From: Thalassotalea litorea | Lineage (GTDB): Bacteria > Pseudomonadota > Gammaproteobacteria > Enterobacterales > Alteromonadaceae | Direction: 5' to 3' | DNA length: 64,000 nt | Assembly: GCF_005843925.1 (NCBI RefSeq) | Contig: NZ_VCBC01000010.1 | Location: 124,001-188,000 of the forward strand | Shown: one piece after another, positions 55,883 through 64,000 of the stretch | Numbering within the stretch: the first letter of the stretch is position 1 | How the letters are laid out: each line of letters starts with the position of its first letter | Made by a program: the position numbers and the translations under genes | Notes under the pieces: model-generated | Databases searched by the model: none | Told to the model about the DNA's origin: nothing | What the model saw: the letters and a program-made list of their open reading frames with translations, nothing else

Positions 55883-56113
55883 TTAGTAATGAGGCGGAGG
55901 CGTTTCATCTTCATCACGTCCAACGACGGATGTATTCATATCCCGCACTTTTTGCCCAATTAAGTGCAATTGCTCATTTAAGTCTTTTATTTTCTGCTGA
56001 TGCACGCTGATCTCATGATTTAGCTGGTCAATAACATCGTCTTGAAAGGCTAATCGTGTTTCAAGGTTGTCGAGTCTTTGATTCAATTGCGTCGTATCAT
56101 TTGTCTGGGTCAT
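55883..56113 (-). CDS. slyX: SlyX family protein
   Basis: A 76-residue coiled-coil protein (MTQTNDTTQLNQRLDNLETRLAFQDDVIDQLNHEIS) ending in a PPPHY tail, the SlyX signature. It is named from a genetic effect on lysis by phage phiX174 through SlyD but has no known function. In-frame ATGs at 56125 and 56131 would add a few residues; none has a clear ribosome-binding sequence. It is divergent from fkpA, as in many gammaproteobacteria. Confidence 0.9.
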   Translation of the reverse strand: MTQTNDTTQLNQRLDNLETRLAFQDDVIDQLNHEISVHQQKIKDLNEQLHLIGQKVRDMNTSVVGRDEDETPPPHY

Positions 56114-56379
56114 GGTTAAACTCATAATCATTCGAAGGTTCTAAGAGCGTATTATCGCTAAAGATAAAGTCGCAAACAACTTAGACTCAACTATATTAAG
56201 TATTTTGTAACCTTGGTTTGAATCAGTAGTTTGCAGTGGTACGCATGTGGATGTTCGCTGGGGCTTTATTATTTGGGTGTTTAACGCTAGTATTAGGAAC
56301 TTTTATTACCCGGATAATAACAATAAACCCGAATATATTGGGGATTTCTCTGATATGCGGTTTCTTTTTGGAGAACAAT

Positions 56380-57141
56380 ATGAAACAACTTTTCAAACCT
56401 ACTCTGGTAGCTGTTGCGGTTCTAGCGATGATGGGCTGTCAGGAGAAAAAACAAGAAGCTGAACAAGCTCCAACCACGAAATTGGAAACTCCAGCGCAGA
56501 AGCAAGCTTATGCAATTGGTTCTTCAATGGGTGGCTATCTTAGCAAAACATTGAAAGAGCAGCAGGATTATGGTTTTAATTTAGACCGAGATCTAATCAT
56601 TCAAGGATTAAGCGAAAGCCTGGCTGGTAATAGCCAGTTGACTCAAGAAGAAGTTGAGAAGACCTTGATGGCGTTTGAGCAGGAAGTTCGCGCGAAACAA
56701 GAAGAGCAGGCAAAACTTGAGTCGGATAAAAACTTGACCGAAGGCCAGGCGTTTATGGCTGAAAATGCCAAGACTGAAGGCGTAGAAGTGACAGAGTCAG
56801 GTTTACAATATCAGGTTCTGACTGAAGGTGAAGGTGACAAGCCAGCAGCAACAGATACGGTTAAAGTTCACTATAAAGGAACGTTAATCAATGGCGAAGA
56901 ATTTGATAGCTCTTATTCTCGTGGCGAGCCAATTGAATTCCCATTGAATCGCGTTATCAAAGGTTGGACCGAAGGTGTTCAATTGATGAATGTAGGTTCT
57001 AAGTACAAGTTTGTGATCCCTTCTGAATTGGCATACGGTCCAAATGGCACAGGTCCAATTCCAGCAAACTCTACATTAGTATTTGAAGTGGAATTATTGG
57101 ATATCATCAAGCCTGAAGCGGCTGAAGAATCTGAAAAATAA
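56380..57141 (+). CDS. fkpA: FKBP-type peptidyl-prolyl isomerase FkpA
   Basis: Periplasmic folding factor that speeds proline isomerisation and has chaperone activity. With the ATG at 56380 (MKQLFKPTLVAVAV), preceded by TTTTTGGAGAAC, the protein has 253 residues; the frame is open 48 codons upstream but without a signal peptide context. Signal MKQL...LAMMGC may be lipidated at Cys19. The N-terminal dimerisation helices (about 35-120) precede the FKBP domain (TVKVHYKGTLINGEEFDSSYSRGEPIEFPLNRVIKGWTEG). It is divergent from slyX and followed by a strong terminator. Confidence 0.95.
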   Translation: MKQLFKPTLVAVAVLAMMGCQEKKQEAEQAPTTKLETPAQKQAYAIGSSMGGYLSKTLKEQQDYGFNLDRDLIIQGLSESLAGNSQLTQEEVEKTLMAFEQEVRAKQEEQAKLESDKNLTEGQAFMAENAKTEGVEVTESGLQYQVLTEGEGDKPAATDTVKVHYKGTLINGEEFDSSYSRGEPIEFPLNRVIKGWTEGVQLMNVGSKYKFVIPSELAYGPNGTGPIPANSTLVFEVELLDIIKPEAAEESEK

Positions 57142-57178
57142 TCATTTATGATTTAAGGCAATCGCCTTGCATTGATTG

Positions 57179-57215
57179 AAAAAGCCCGATGTGCTCTGCA
57201 CTTCGGGCTTTTTTT
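57179..57215 (+). terminator. Terminator after fkpA
   Basis: AAAGCCCGA (57181-57189) pairs with TCGGGCTTT (57203-57211), with an inner GTGC/GCAC pairing and a run of Ts after. It ends the fkpA transcript. Confidence 0.88.
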
Positions 57216-57490
57216 ATACAGGGATGTATTTCGTCGTGATATTCCCACCCTGATATCCCGACATTCCATAAGTCCTTTTATATTTCGATACGAGCCATGG
57301 CACGGGTAATCGATTATCTCTAGGGGGAAAGGTGTTCAATATTACCGGAAAGCTAATGTGGAAAGATCGCACCATGAAAGGTGTGTATGGCGAAATGCTT
57401 GGAGAAACATTTCGCCTTAGTAACCTGTTGTAAAGTCGTAAAATAGAAATGGGTGCTGCGCCCCAATCAGAGCGCAGCGTTTCAATGTAT
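57216..57490. other. Unexplained gap between fkpA terminator and rsd
   Basis: About 275 bases between the fkpA terminator and the rsd stop. On the plus strand one frame stays open for about 55 codons (57272-57433, ...NRLSLGGKVFNITGKLMWKDRTMKG...) and the minus strand has a 101-codon frame, but neither has a good start or a recognisable family. It could be the remnant of a lost gene. Confidence 0.3.
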
Positions 57491-57958
57491 TTAAGCGCTT
57501 GTTTTATATAACGCTTCAATCAGCTGATCTTCTAAATCAAAGCGTTCTTCCAGAAATTGACCTAAGGCGGAAAGGCTGGCATCGAACCCTTCTAATTCAG
57601 TATCTTCATTTAAGTCAGCATATTTATCATTAAAGGTTAGAGCCATGTCGGTCGAACGAGATATTAGTGGGTAGATGCGTTGCGCCAGAGCGAGACTTTG
57701 TGGTCCATTCTCTTTGCATTTATTGACAATTTGATCAAAGACTTCGAAATGTCCCGCAGAGATGTAATCTACCAGAACCTGACAGAAGGCTTGAATATCC
57801 GAACTTTTCGGCAAAGCGCGGTCGGTTTTATCAAAAGGTGGTAAGCCAGCTAAGCGACAATAATTTACTAATACATCTTGCCGTTCAGTTAACCAATTAT
57901 CGATGAGGTTTGATGAGCCACCCCATTGTTGTTGTGCTTGTTCCAGACGTGTTAGCAT
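57491..57958 (-). CDS. rsd: Regulator of sigma D (anti-sigma-70 factor Rsd)
   Basis: A 155-residue helical protein that binds sigma-70 and helps the switch to stationary phase. The start used is ATG at 57958 (MLTRLEQAQQQWGGSS), with GGAGGG ahead; the frame is open upstream without a good start. The core has the conserved NWLTERQDVLVNYCRLAG segment, DYISAGHFEVFDQI and FNDKYADL. E. coli Rsd, close to hemE in that genome, shows the same arrangement. Expression in E. coli depends on ppGpp. Confidence 0.93.
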   Translation of the reverse strand: MLTRLEQAQQQWGGSSNLIDNWLTERQDVLVNYCRLAGLPPFDKTDRALPKSSDIQAFCQVLVDYISAGHFEVFDQIVNKCKENGPQSLALAQRIYPLISRSTDMALTFNDKYADLNEDTELEGFDASLSALGQFLEERFDLEDQLIEALYKTSA

Positions 57959-58162
57959 TTTTCCCTCCGACTTCAAAAAAATCGTAATGGTGAGTGAAAT
58001 ATCACTGAATACTACCAGAAAATGCAACAAACTTTTAACATTTGCGTTGCCGAAGACGTTTATAATCATGAACGTTTTTTCTGATCTTCAGTAACTGTTT
58101 ATTTTTAATTGTAAAAATAAGTATAGATGCTATTTTCCAAATGCAAATGAAAAATCGTTAAC

Positions 58163-59056
58163 TTAAAGAGTCGCTGCTAAATACGCCCTTAATCGTAAGG
58201 CCGAAAGAAGTATTTGTTGTTGTAAAAGATGTTTATTTTGCTCAATGTAATGTCTGTTATAGAAAATATCTCCTGCTACTGGGTAGCACCAATTTCCCCC
58301 TTGAGTATGACAATACTGTAATCTGGGATTTCTTGTAATGAATAATGATTCGTTGGCCCAGCTTACGACGGTTGGCAAACGTAATTGATCAATAAATTCC
58401 AGATTTTGGCTTTTTTGATAGTCGACGAAGCGTATTTGCCATTGCTGGTCCGTCATAGCGATATCCCTTACCAGACAGGTGTCCCAGACTTGATGCAGGT
58501 TTGTGCATTTGTTGGCGCTATCGATTACCAAAGTATCATTGCCACCACGATCCGATTGAAAACTAACGTGTAAGGGTTGGTGGATATCCCCAAACCAGTG
58601 ACTGAGAAACAGTAGTGCTTCGAGGCGATCCGTTACGGGCCGATTCTCACGCCATTGTTGATCATGAGTGATCATCGCCTGAATAATGCAGCCGCGCGGG
58701 CAACCAAACCCTGTAGCCCTTAAATCATCGCGTTCAACATTGACATAATGCCACGTGGAAAATGGCTTATATGTATCGATATGTCGTATGGCGTCAGCCC
58801 AAACACAGGCATCAGAAAATGTCAGTGTGGCATTTTTATCGCGATGTAAGCGGTGATTAATCTGCGATTTATGTCTTGGTGAAATCTGCGCCACCCAGTT
58901 TTGTAGGGATTGTTGTTGTCGATGATTCAGGTTATTAAAAGCCAACTGGCAAACGATTTGATGACCTTGTTGCCCCAGCGCAAAAGATTTGTTCGCGCCA
59001 GACATGCAACTGAACAGGATGAAAGAAGTAATTAAAGTAATGCAGACACGCTTCAT
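58163..59056 (-). CDS. Secreted S1/P1-type nuclease
   Basis: A 297-residue nuclease related to P1 and S1, which degrade single-stranded RNA and DNA using three zinc ions. It has an export signal (1-26, cleavage near FA-LG). Zinc ligands are visible: His in LGQQGHQIV (position 6 of the mature protein), Asp in CVWADAIRH, His in STWHYVN, then HWFGDIHQPLH and NLHQVWD. The usual N-terminal Trp that closes the site is replaced by Leu if the cleavage is as predicted. It should be periplasmic or secreted and could supply nucleotides or defend against DNA. It is monocistronic. Confidence 0.88.
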   Translation of the reverse strand: MKRVCITLITSFILFSCMSGANKSFALGQQGHQIVCQLAFNNLNHRQQQSLQNWVAQISPRHKSQINHRLHRDKNATLTFSDACVWADAIRHIDTYKPFSTWHYVNVERDDLRATGFGCPRGCIIQAMITHDQQWRENRPVTDRLEALLFLSHWFGDIHQPLHVSFQSDRGGNDTLVIDSANKCTNLHQVWDTCLVRDIAMTDQQWQIRFVDYQKSQNLEFIDQLRLPTVVSWANESLFITRNPRLQYCHTQGGNWCYPVAGDIFYNRHYIEQNKHLLQQQILLSALRLRAYLAATL

Positions 59057-59165
59057 CAGATAACTTAAATGTTTTTTATTTGGGCTTTATCTGGATTTTA
59101 GCAAGTAACTGATGAAAAGAAATTTCGAACGGAAATCTTCAGTTTTATGAGTGTCATGGGGCTGA

Positions 59166-59257
59166 AAATAAAAAGGCCTTATCAAAAGATAAGGCCGGAA
59201 ATGCTCGCTGTAAGGTCTAGTTAAAACTAGCTTCTTATTAGTTATTCTGTAAAGCGT
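59166..59257 (-). ncRNA. Candidate small RNA between hemE and the S1/P1 nuclease
   Basis: On the minus strand TTGCGC (59287-59292), a 17-base spacer and TATAAA (59264-59269) form a good sigma-70 promoter. About 92 bases downstream lies a strong terminator: GGCCTTATC, loop TTTT, GATAAGGCC (59196-59175), then TTTTTATTTT. Between them is a hairpin CTAGTTTTAACTAG and no start codon with a usable frame. The nuclease gene begins 110 bases further downstream, so this terminator does not belong to it. No family resemblance known to me. Confidence 0.45.
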
Positions 59258-59497
59258 GTGAAATTTATAACAAAGGTATATTTCCAGCGCAACACTTTTT
59301 TACATTTATTTTTTGAACCTTTTATTTGAGCAAGTGTACGAAAAACCTCGTTTGTCGAGTGTTTTCCAGGAAACCATACTGACAAAAAATCGGCAATTTG
59401 TTGATATTCAAAGAAAGTCTTTGAATCCTGGAATCGGTCATAGTCACCAGCCAAAACTTTGGGTAAAATGGCGGCAACTTTTTTCGCGGAAACCAAG

Positions 59498-60568
59498 ATG
59501 ACTGAACTAAAAAACGACAATTATCTTCGAGCTTTGCTAAAGCAACCTGTAGATTACACTCCGATCTGGATGATGCGCCAGGCGGGAAGATATTTGCCCG
59601 AGTACAAAGCCACCCGAAAAGACGCGGGTGATTTTATGGCGCTTTGCCGTAATACCGAGTTAGCTACTGAAGTAACGCTGCAACCTTTGCGTCGATTTCC
59701 ATTAGATGCGGCGATCCTGTTTAGCGATATTTTGACGATACCGGATGCGATGGGATTAGGCCTGTATTTTGAAACAGGTGAGGGCCCTAAGTTTGAGCGC
59801 CCGATAACATGTAAAGCCGATGTCGATAAAATTGGTCATCCGGATCCCGAAGGTGAATTACAGTATGTTATGAATGCCGTTCGCTCTATTCGAAAAGCGT
59901 TAAATGGTGATGTACCATTAATCGGTTTTTCTGGTAGCCCATGGACACTCGCAACCTATATGGTGGAAGGTGGCAGTTCCAAGGCATTTACCAAAATTAA
60001 GAAGATGATGTTTGCCGAGCCGCAAACTCTGCATTTGTTACTCGACAAACTTGCTGACTCTGTGATTAGTTATCTAAACGCACAAATTGCTGCCGGTGCG
60101 CAGTCGGTCATGGTGTTTGATACGTGGGGCGGCGTATTATCCCCTGCGATGTATAAAGAATTTTCATTACAATATATGCACAAAATTGTTGACGCATTAA
60201 CGCGTGAAAATGAAGGCAGAAAAGTTCCAGTAACCTTATTTACCAAAAATGGCGGCATGTGGTTGGAATCAATCGCAGCAACCGGTTGTGATGCTGTGGG
60301 TCTTGATTGGACCATTAATATCGAAGACGCGAAAGCACGTGTTGGTGATAAAGTTGCCTTGCAAGGAAATATGGACCCTTCGATGTTATACGCGCCGAAG
60401 GAAAGGATTGAACAGGAAGTTGCGACGATTCTTGCGGGCTACGGCCATGACAATACTGGTCATGTATTTAACCTGGGACATGGGATTCACCCTGACGTGA
60501 ACCCTGAGCATGCGGGTTATTTTATTGATGCGGTTCATCGCCTCAGTAAACCTTACCACCAGAAATAA
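59498..60568 (+). CDS. hemE: Uroporphyrinogen decarboxylase
   Basis: Decarboxylates the four acetate side chains of uroporphyrinogen III to give coproporphyrinogen III. The start at 59498 ([16 protein letters not shown]) has GGAAA ahead and matches the family start; the protein has 356 residues. Signatures: [18 protein letters not shown] near the N-terminus, [15 protein letters not shown], and the substrate region [11 protein letters not shown] with the later [15 protein letters not shown]. It lies between an unrelated nuclease and murB, without the neighbours rsd-nudC of E. coli except rsd. Regulation unknown; other hem genes are at the window start. Confidence 0.97.
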   Translation: MTELKNDNYLRALLKQPVDYTPIWMMRQAGRYLPEYKATRKDAGDFMALCRNTELATEVTLQPLRRFPLDAAILFSDILTIPDAMGLGLYFETGEGPKFERPITCKADVDKIGHPDPEGELQYVMNAVRSIRKALNGDVPLIGFSGSPWTLATYMVEGGSSKAFTKIKKMMFAEPQTLHLLLDKLADSVISYLNAQIAAGAQSVMVFDTWGGVLSPAMYKEFSLQYMHKIVDALTRENEGRKVPVTLFTKNGGMWLESIAATGCDAVGLDWTINIEDAKARVGDKVALQGNMDPSMLYAPKERIEQEVATILAGYGHDNTGHVFNLGHGIHPDVNPEHAGYFIDAVHRLSKPYHQK

Positions 60569-60738
60569 CCCGTCTCGACATGGCGCTGCTCTTGGCTTAC
60601 TTCAGGCAAAGTCGCGGCGCTATCATCCTATCTCTTTCCTTTAGCCTATCTTCTAATCCGATTAACCGTGATTTGTGGTTTAACCCATACAGGTTCTGGT
60701 TTATCATCATTAGTAAGATTCATCAATAAGCGCTTTCA

Positions 60739-61758
60739 ATGGTTCCACACAAATTCTCATTGCAGTCATTAAGTACGTTTGCACTTCCTGCCTTTGCGAA
60801 AAACCTTCTACATCTGCGCCAGCCTGAGCAATTATCCGAGATCGATTTTGATCGACTGGGCGCGTTTTACATTTTGGGTGGTGGTAGCAACAGTATTTTT
60901 TTAGAAGACTATGTTGGAACCGTTATTCAACCGGATTTCAAGGGTATTGAAATTAATGAAAGGGCGGAAAGTTGGCAGTTACATGTTGCGGCAGGAGAAA
61001 ACTGGCATCAATTAGTCTGCTTCTGTCTGGAAAAAAATATGCCGGGCCTTGAAAATCTAGCCTTGATTCCCGGTAATTGTGGTGCCGCACCCATTCAAAA
61101 TATAGGCGCTTATGGCGTTGAACTGGCGGATTTCTGTCACTATGTCGATTGGTTTGATATTGAAAGCGCCCAAATAAAACGACTGCAAAGCTCGGATTGC
61201 GGTTTTGGTTATCGCGATAGTAATTTTAAAAGAATGCTGAAAGGCAAGGGGATCATTGTTGCCATCGGTTTAACATTGCCAAAACAATGGCAACCGCAAT
61301 TGTCTTACCCTGGGTTGCGAGAACTCGAACAGCCGACACCTAAGCAAGTTTTTGATACGGTCGTTGCGATCCGGCAAAGTAAGCTGCCTGACCCCGACGA
61401 TATTCCAAATGTTGGCAGCTTTTTCAAAAACCCAGTAGTGGATCAACAATGTTTTCTTGCCTTAAAAGCGGACTATCAATCAATGCCGGCGTTTCAACAA
61501 GCCGATGGTACTGTCAAACTCGCGGCAGGATGGTTGATTGACCAATGTGGATTAAAGGGCACGCAAATTGGCGGCGCAGCGGTGCATCATCGTCAGGCGT
61601 TGGTGTTAACAAATATCGAACAGTCTAGCGGCGATGATCTCATCACCCTGGCGAAGCATGTACAAACGCGAGTAAAAGAAAAGTTTGCGGTAGAGTTAAC
61701 ACCTGAAGTAAGGCTAATCGGTGCTGATGGCGAAACCAGTTTGGATAAACTTGGCTAA
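60739..61758 (+). CDS. murB: UDP-N-acetylenolpyruvoylglucosamine reductase
   Basis: FAD-dependent enzyme that reduces enolpyruvyl-UDP-GlcNAc to UDP-MurNAc in peptidoglycan synthesis. The 339-residue protein has the FAD signature FYILGGGSNSIFLEDYVGTVI, GLENLALIPGNCGAAPIQNIGAYGVE, and the catalytic Ser in NVGSFFKNPVV. The last base of its stop codon is the first base of the birA start (TAATG). In E. coli murB and birA are also adjacent. Confidence 0.97.
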   Translation: MVPHKFSLQSLSTFALPAFAKNLLHLRQPEQLSEIDFDRLGAFYILGGGSNSIFLEDYVGTVIQPDFKGIEINERAESWQLHVAAGENWHQLVCFCLEKNMPGLENLALIPGNCGAAPIQNIGAYGVELADFCHYVDWFDIESAQIKRLQSSDCGFGYRDSNFKRMLKGKGIIVAIGLTLPKQWQPQLSYPGLRELEQPTPKQVFDTVVAIRQSKLPDPDDIPNVGSFFKNPVVDQQCFLALKADYQSMPAFQQADGTVKLAAGWLIDQCGLKGTQIGGAAVHHRQALVLTNIEQSSGDDLITLAKHVQTRVKEKFAVELTPEVRLIGADGETSLDKLG

Positions 61759-62735
61759 TGGGTAAAGTAGTTCGCGAAGAATTAATTCGACGCCTGGCCG
61801 GTGGTGAATTTATTTCAGGCCAGGTCTTAGCTGACTCGTTAGGCGTCAGTCGCACAGCTATTTCAAAAAGCATCCAGGCACTGACTGAAATGGGATTGGA
61901 TGTCTTTAAAGTTCACGGTAAGGGTTATCGTTTAGCGCAGCCTATTCAATTGTTGCAGGCGAATCAGATTCAGCAGCATTTACACTCGCTTGGCGCGAAC
62001 AACCCAGTTGAAGTGCATACCATCATTGATTCGACAAATTCCTATCTTTTAAGGCGCCTTCCCAATCAAGTCGTCAATGGCCAAACCTGTGTCGCCGAAT
62101 ATCAATCTGCAGGACGTGGACGACGCGGCAAAAACTGGGTATCCCCGTTTGCTTCACATTTGTATCTCTCTATGTATTATCCGTTGGAGCAAGGCGTTGC
62201 TGCGGCGATGGGATTGTCCGTGGTGATTGGATTGGCGGTGGCGGATGTTCTGGAAACGTCTTATCAAATCGATGTGCAGTTAAAGTGGCCAAATGATTTA
62301 TATGTCGATGGCAAAAAAATTGCGGGCATTTTAGTGGAGTTAGAAGGCCAGCCCACAGAGTCGGGGCACAGTGTTATCGGCTTAGGGCTGAATATTCAAA
62401 TGCCTGCTGCACAGGGGGAGGCGATTGACCAACCCTGGACAGACTTATCAAATCACTGCAATCAATCCATTGACCGTAATCGATTGATTGCAAACCTCAT
62501 CGTACAATTTAATCGTCGTCTTGCTCAGCATCAGCAATATGGTTTGTCACCGATGCTGGCAGATTGGCAAAAACGCGATATATTTTTGAATCAAGCGGTG
62601 GAAATATTCAGCGGCAGCCAAGTTACCCGAGGAATTTGCCGAGGTATTAATGCCAACGGTGCGTTATTGATTGAAGTTAACGGTAAAGTAAAACCTATTT
62701 ACGGTGGCGAACTAAGCCTGAGGGGACAAAATTGA
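61758..62735 (+). CDS. birA: BirA bifunctional biotin ligase and biotin operon repressor
   Basis: A 325-residue protein with an N-terminal winged helix (GQVLADSLGVSRTAISKSIQALTEMGL) that represses biotin genes and a C-terminal ligase that charges biotin carboxyl carrier protein. The biotin/ATP loop GRGRRGKNW, LKWPNDLYVDGKKIAGILVELEG and the C-terminal SH3-like part (ICRGINANGALLIEVNGKVKPIYGGE) are clear. It overlaps murB by one base and coaX by four. No bio operon is in the window, so the repressor targets are elsewhere. Confidence 0.96.
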   Translation: MGKVVREELIRRLAGGEFISGQVLADSLGVSRTAISKSIQALTEMGLDVFKVHGKGYRLAQPIQLLQANQIQQHLHSLGANNPVEVHTIIDSTNSYLLRRLPNQVVNGQTCVAEYQSAGRGRRGKNWVSPFASHLYLSMYYPLEQGVAAAMGLSVVIGLAVADVLETSYQIDVQLKWPNDLYVDGKKIAGILVELEGQPTESGHSVIGLGLNIQMPAAQGEAIDQPWTDLSNHCNQSIDRNRLIANLIVQFNRRLAQHQQYGLSPMLADWQKRDIFLNQAVEIFSGSQVTRGICRGINANGALLIEVNGKVKPIYGGELSLRGQN

Positions 62736-63466
62736 TCATATTCGTTGATGTGGGGAATTCCAGAATCAAGATATGTCAGTTGTCGGACAATCAGCAAATG
62801 CGGTTGTCATCGTTTCAATCACAATCAGTAAGCGAAAGTGAAGCGTTGCGGTTTATTAGCTTACATCATCCAGACAAAGTCTTGGTATCGGCAGTTTCCA
62901 ATGAGGAATTCTGTCACAGCTTGCAGCTTTTGTGTGAGCGGGAACGTATTGGCTTTAAACGGTTAATGACGGCAAAGTGCGAGCATGATGTGCAGGTCGG
63001 CTATTCGCAACCGACACAACTTGGTATCGATCGATGGATGGCGATTATTGGCGCGAGTCAGCTTAGCCCCGGAGAAAACCTATTGGTGATTGATGCCGGA
63101 ACCGCAACCACACTTGATTTAGTGAGTGCCGATAAAAAGCATCTGGGTGGTTGGATTACCCCTGGTGTTGCGATGATGATCTCTTCCTTGTATTCCAATA
63201 CCACTCAGGTCGACGGTGTTTTCTCGATTCCCGACAACCTTGGATTTGCCGACAATACCAGCGATAACGTGAATCATGGTTGCTGGGCGATGACGGTTGC
63301 AGCGATAGAGTTTGCTCAAAAGCAGGCAGCACGATCGAATATTGAGATAGATACAATCTTGATTACGGGCGGAAATGGCAAAGCGTTAATGCCTTATTTA
63401 GATAAAAATGCCAGTTATCATCAAAATCTTATTTTTGTTGGCATGAGCCAATTTATCGATAATTAG
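62732..63466 (+). CDS. coaX: Type III pantothenate kinase CoaX
   Basis: First enzyme of coenzyme A synthesis, in the ATP-dependent type III class that is not inhibited by CoA. The 244-residue protein starts at a TTG (62732) with FVDVGNSRIKICQ (phosphate loop), PTQLGIDRWMAIIGA, and VIDAGTATTLDLVS, and ends with ILITGGNGKAL. The TTG overlaps the birA stop by four bases, so murB-birA-coaX is a tightly coupled operon. In E. coli the type I kinase coaA occupies this place next to birA. Confidence 0.95.
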   Translation: MIIFVDVGNSRIKICQLSDNQQMRLSSFQSQSVSESEALRFISLHHPDKVLVSAVSNEEFCHSLQLLCERERIGFKRLMTAKCEHDVQVGYSQPTQLGIDRWMAIIGASQLSPGENLLVIDAGTATTLDLVSADKKHLGGWITPGVAMMISSLYSNTTQVDGVFSIPDNLGFADNTSDNVNHGCWAMTVAAIEFAQKQAARSNIEIDTILITGGNGKALMPYLDKNASYHQNLIFVGMSQFIDN

Positions 63467-63582
63467 CCATAGAATACCCCTTGTAGATTCGATAGTGGTG
63501 CGACTCATTAATGTTTTCCTTACATATCCGTGTAAAAAAACAGCAAACAAACCAAAAGCCTCAATTTTTTTTGTTTTAGCTA

Positions 63583-63611
63583 TTGCATGGTGTAAAACAT
63601 TGCTCTAGAAT
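63583..63611 (+). promoter_or_regulatory. Promoter of the tRNA-Thr-Tyr-Gly-Thr cluster
   Basis: TTGCAT (63583-63588), a 17-base spacer and TAGAAT (63606-63611), then TCGCACCAC, a C/G-rich start region typical of promoters repressed by ppGpp. It lies 19 bases before the first tRNA gene. Confidence 0.75.
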
Positions 63612-63630
63612 TCGCACCACTTAATGTAGT

Positions 63631-63706
<76 letters not shown>

Positions 63707-63720
63707 TTAATACAAAATTT

Positions 63721-63805
63721 GGAGGGGTTCCCGAGTGGCCAAAGGGATCAGACTGTAAATCTGACGGCTCAGCCTTCGGTGGTTCGAATCCACCTCCCTC
63801 CACCA
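63721..63805 (+). tRNA. tyrU: tRNA-Tyr (anticodon GTA)
   Basis: An 85-base class II tRNA with acceptor GGAGGGG, long variable arm (CGGCTCAGCCTTCG), anticodon loop CTGTAAA (anticodon GTA), T arm GGTTCGAATCC and CCA encoded. Second in the cluster. Confidence 0.97.
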
Positions 63806-63837
63806 TTTTTTTGTTTTAAAGATAGCTTGATAGATAT

Positions 63838-63912
63838 GCGGGTGTCGTATACTGGCTATTACCCCAGCCTTCCAAGCTGGAGAAGCGGGTTCGATTCCCG
63901 CCACCCGCTCCA
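63838..63912 (+). tRNA. glyT: tRNA-Gly (anticodon TCC)
   Basis: A 75-base tRNA with acceptor GCGGGTG/CACCCGC, anticodon loop CTTCCAA (anticodon TCC, reads GGA), T arm GGGTTCGATTCCC, discriminator T and CCA. Third in the cluster. Confidence 0.95.
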
Positions 63913-63921
63913 ATTAGGAGT

Positions 63922-63997
63922 GCTGATATAGCTCAGTTGGTAGAGCGCACCCTTGGTAAGGGTGAGGTCGGCAGTTCGAATCTGCCTATTAGCACCA
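63922..63997 (+). tRNA. thrT: tRNA-Thr (anticodon GGT)
   Basis: A 76-base tRNA with acceptor GCTGATA/TATTAGC, D-loop AGTTGGTAGA, anticodon loop TTGGTAA (anticodon GGT, reads ACC), T arm GCAGTTCGAATCTGC and CCA. In E. coli the gene after thrT is tufB, which should begin beyond the window edge. Confidence 0.96.
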
Positions 63998-64000
63998 CTC

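Noticed and set aside
57214..57519. 101-codon minus-strand open frame next to rsd
   Set aside because: It overlaps the 3' end of rsd in another frame and the fkpA terminator; no domain is seen, so it is not called as a gene.
59242..59520. Minus-strand open frame upstream of hemE
   Set aside because: It overlaps the hemE start and has no ribosome-binding site; the candidate small RNA explains the minus-strand signals better.

Overview
The window is a chromosomal stretch of a gammaproteobacterium, most likely a marine member of the Alteromonadales (Colwelliaceae or Alteromonadaceae type). The reasons are gene order and gene content, not any marker search. Several E. coli blocks can be followed: cyaY-lptM-dapF-DUF484-yigB-uvrD-rarD-yigI-recQ, ubiC/ubiA with glpG/glpE, waaA-coaD-mutM-rpmG-rpmB-radC-coaBC-slmA, yheT/yheU/yheS/yheV/slyX/fkpA, and murB-birA-(pantothenate kinase)-tRNA Thr-Tyr-Gly-Thr. 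Mixed in are genes common in marine heterotrophs: secreted S9, S10 and M16 peptidases, small lipoproteins, and Kdo kinase instead of a longer core locus. Base composition is moderate and coding density high. I saw no insertion sequence, prophage, CRISPR array or restriction system.

Layout. 1-2614: heme genes hemX (cut by the window edge), hemD and hemC with cyaY, all on the minus strand. 2770-6545: lptM, lysA, dapF, DUF484 and yigB; xerC, normally between the last two, is absent. 6586-15083: a block of secreted peptidases (S9, S10, an M16 pair) and two lipoproteins lying between yigB and uvrD, which are neighbours in E. coli; the M16 pair is clearly richer in G+C than its surroundings. 15221-22010: uvrD behind a near-consensus LexA box, rarD, a histidine-rich metal-binding protein, yigI, recQ. 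22205-27034: a lipoprotein, ubiA, a MATE exporter, ubiC, glpG, glpE. 27191-31671: threonine catabolism (tdh-kbl) and glutathione-dependent formaldehyde oxidation (frmA-fghA). 31753-35198: an unusual S9 peptidase-Sel1-DUF3859 fusion behind a lipoprotein.

35417-46509: LPS inner core (waaA, a heptosyltransferase, kdkA), a TetR regulator, coaD, mutM, ribosomal proteins L33 and L28 with tandem promoters, radC, coaBC, slmA (dut missing between them), pepD. 46521-50611: an uncharacterised PP-loop protein, yrfG, nudE, cysQ and a YceI-like periplasmic protein. 50640-58069: the yhe/slyX/fkpA block with a YghU glutathione transferase, then rsd. 58163-63466: an S1/P1 nuclease, a candidate small RNA, hemE, murB, birA, coaX. 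63583-63997: a strong promoter and four tRNA genes that in related genomes lead into tuf.

The most interesting non-coding signals are two nearly identical long palindromes (25109-25159 and 40037-40086) of the REP/REPIN type, each between convergent genes; a candidate minus-strand small RNA at 59166-59257 with its own promoter and terminator; a 13-bp tandem repeat running through the glpE stop codon; and the LexA box of uvrD. The best protein-level candidates are the S9-Sel1-DUF3859 fusion, the PP-loop protein with an altered ATP motif, and the duplicated histidine-rich protein. I did not find a clear multi-gene defence or biosynthetic system.
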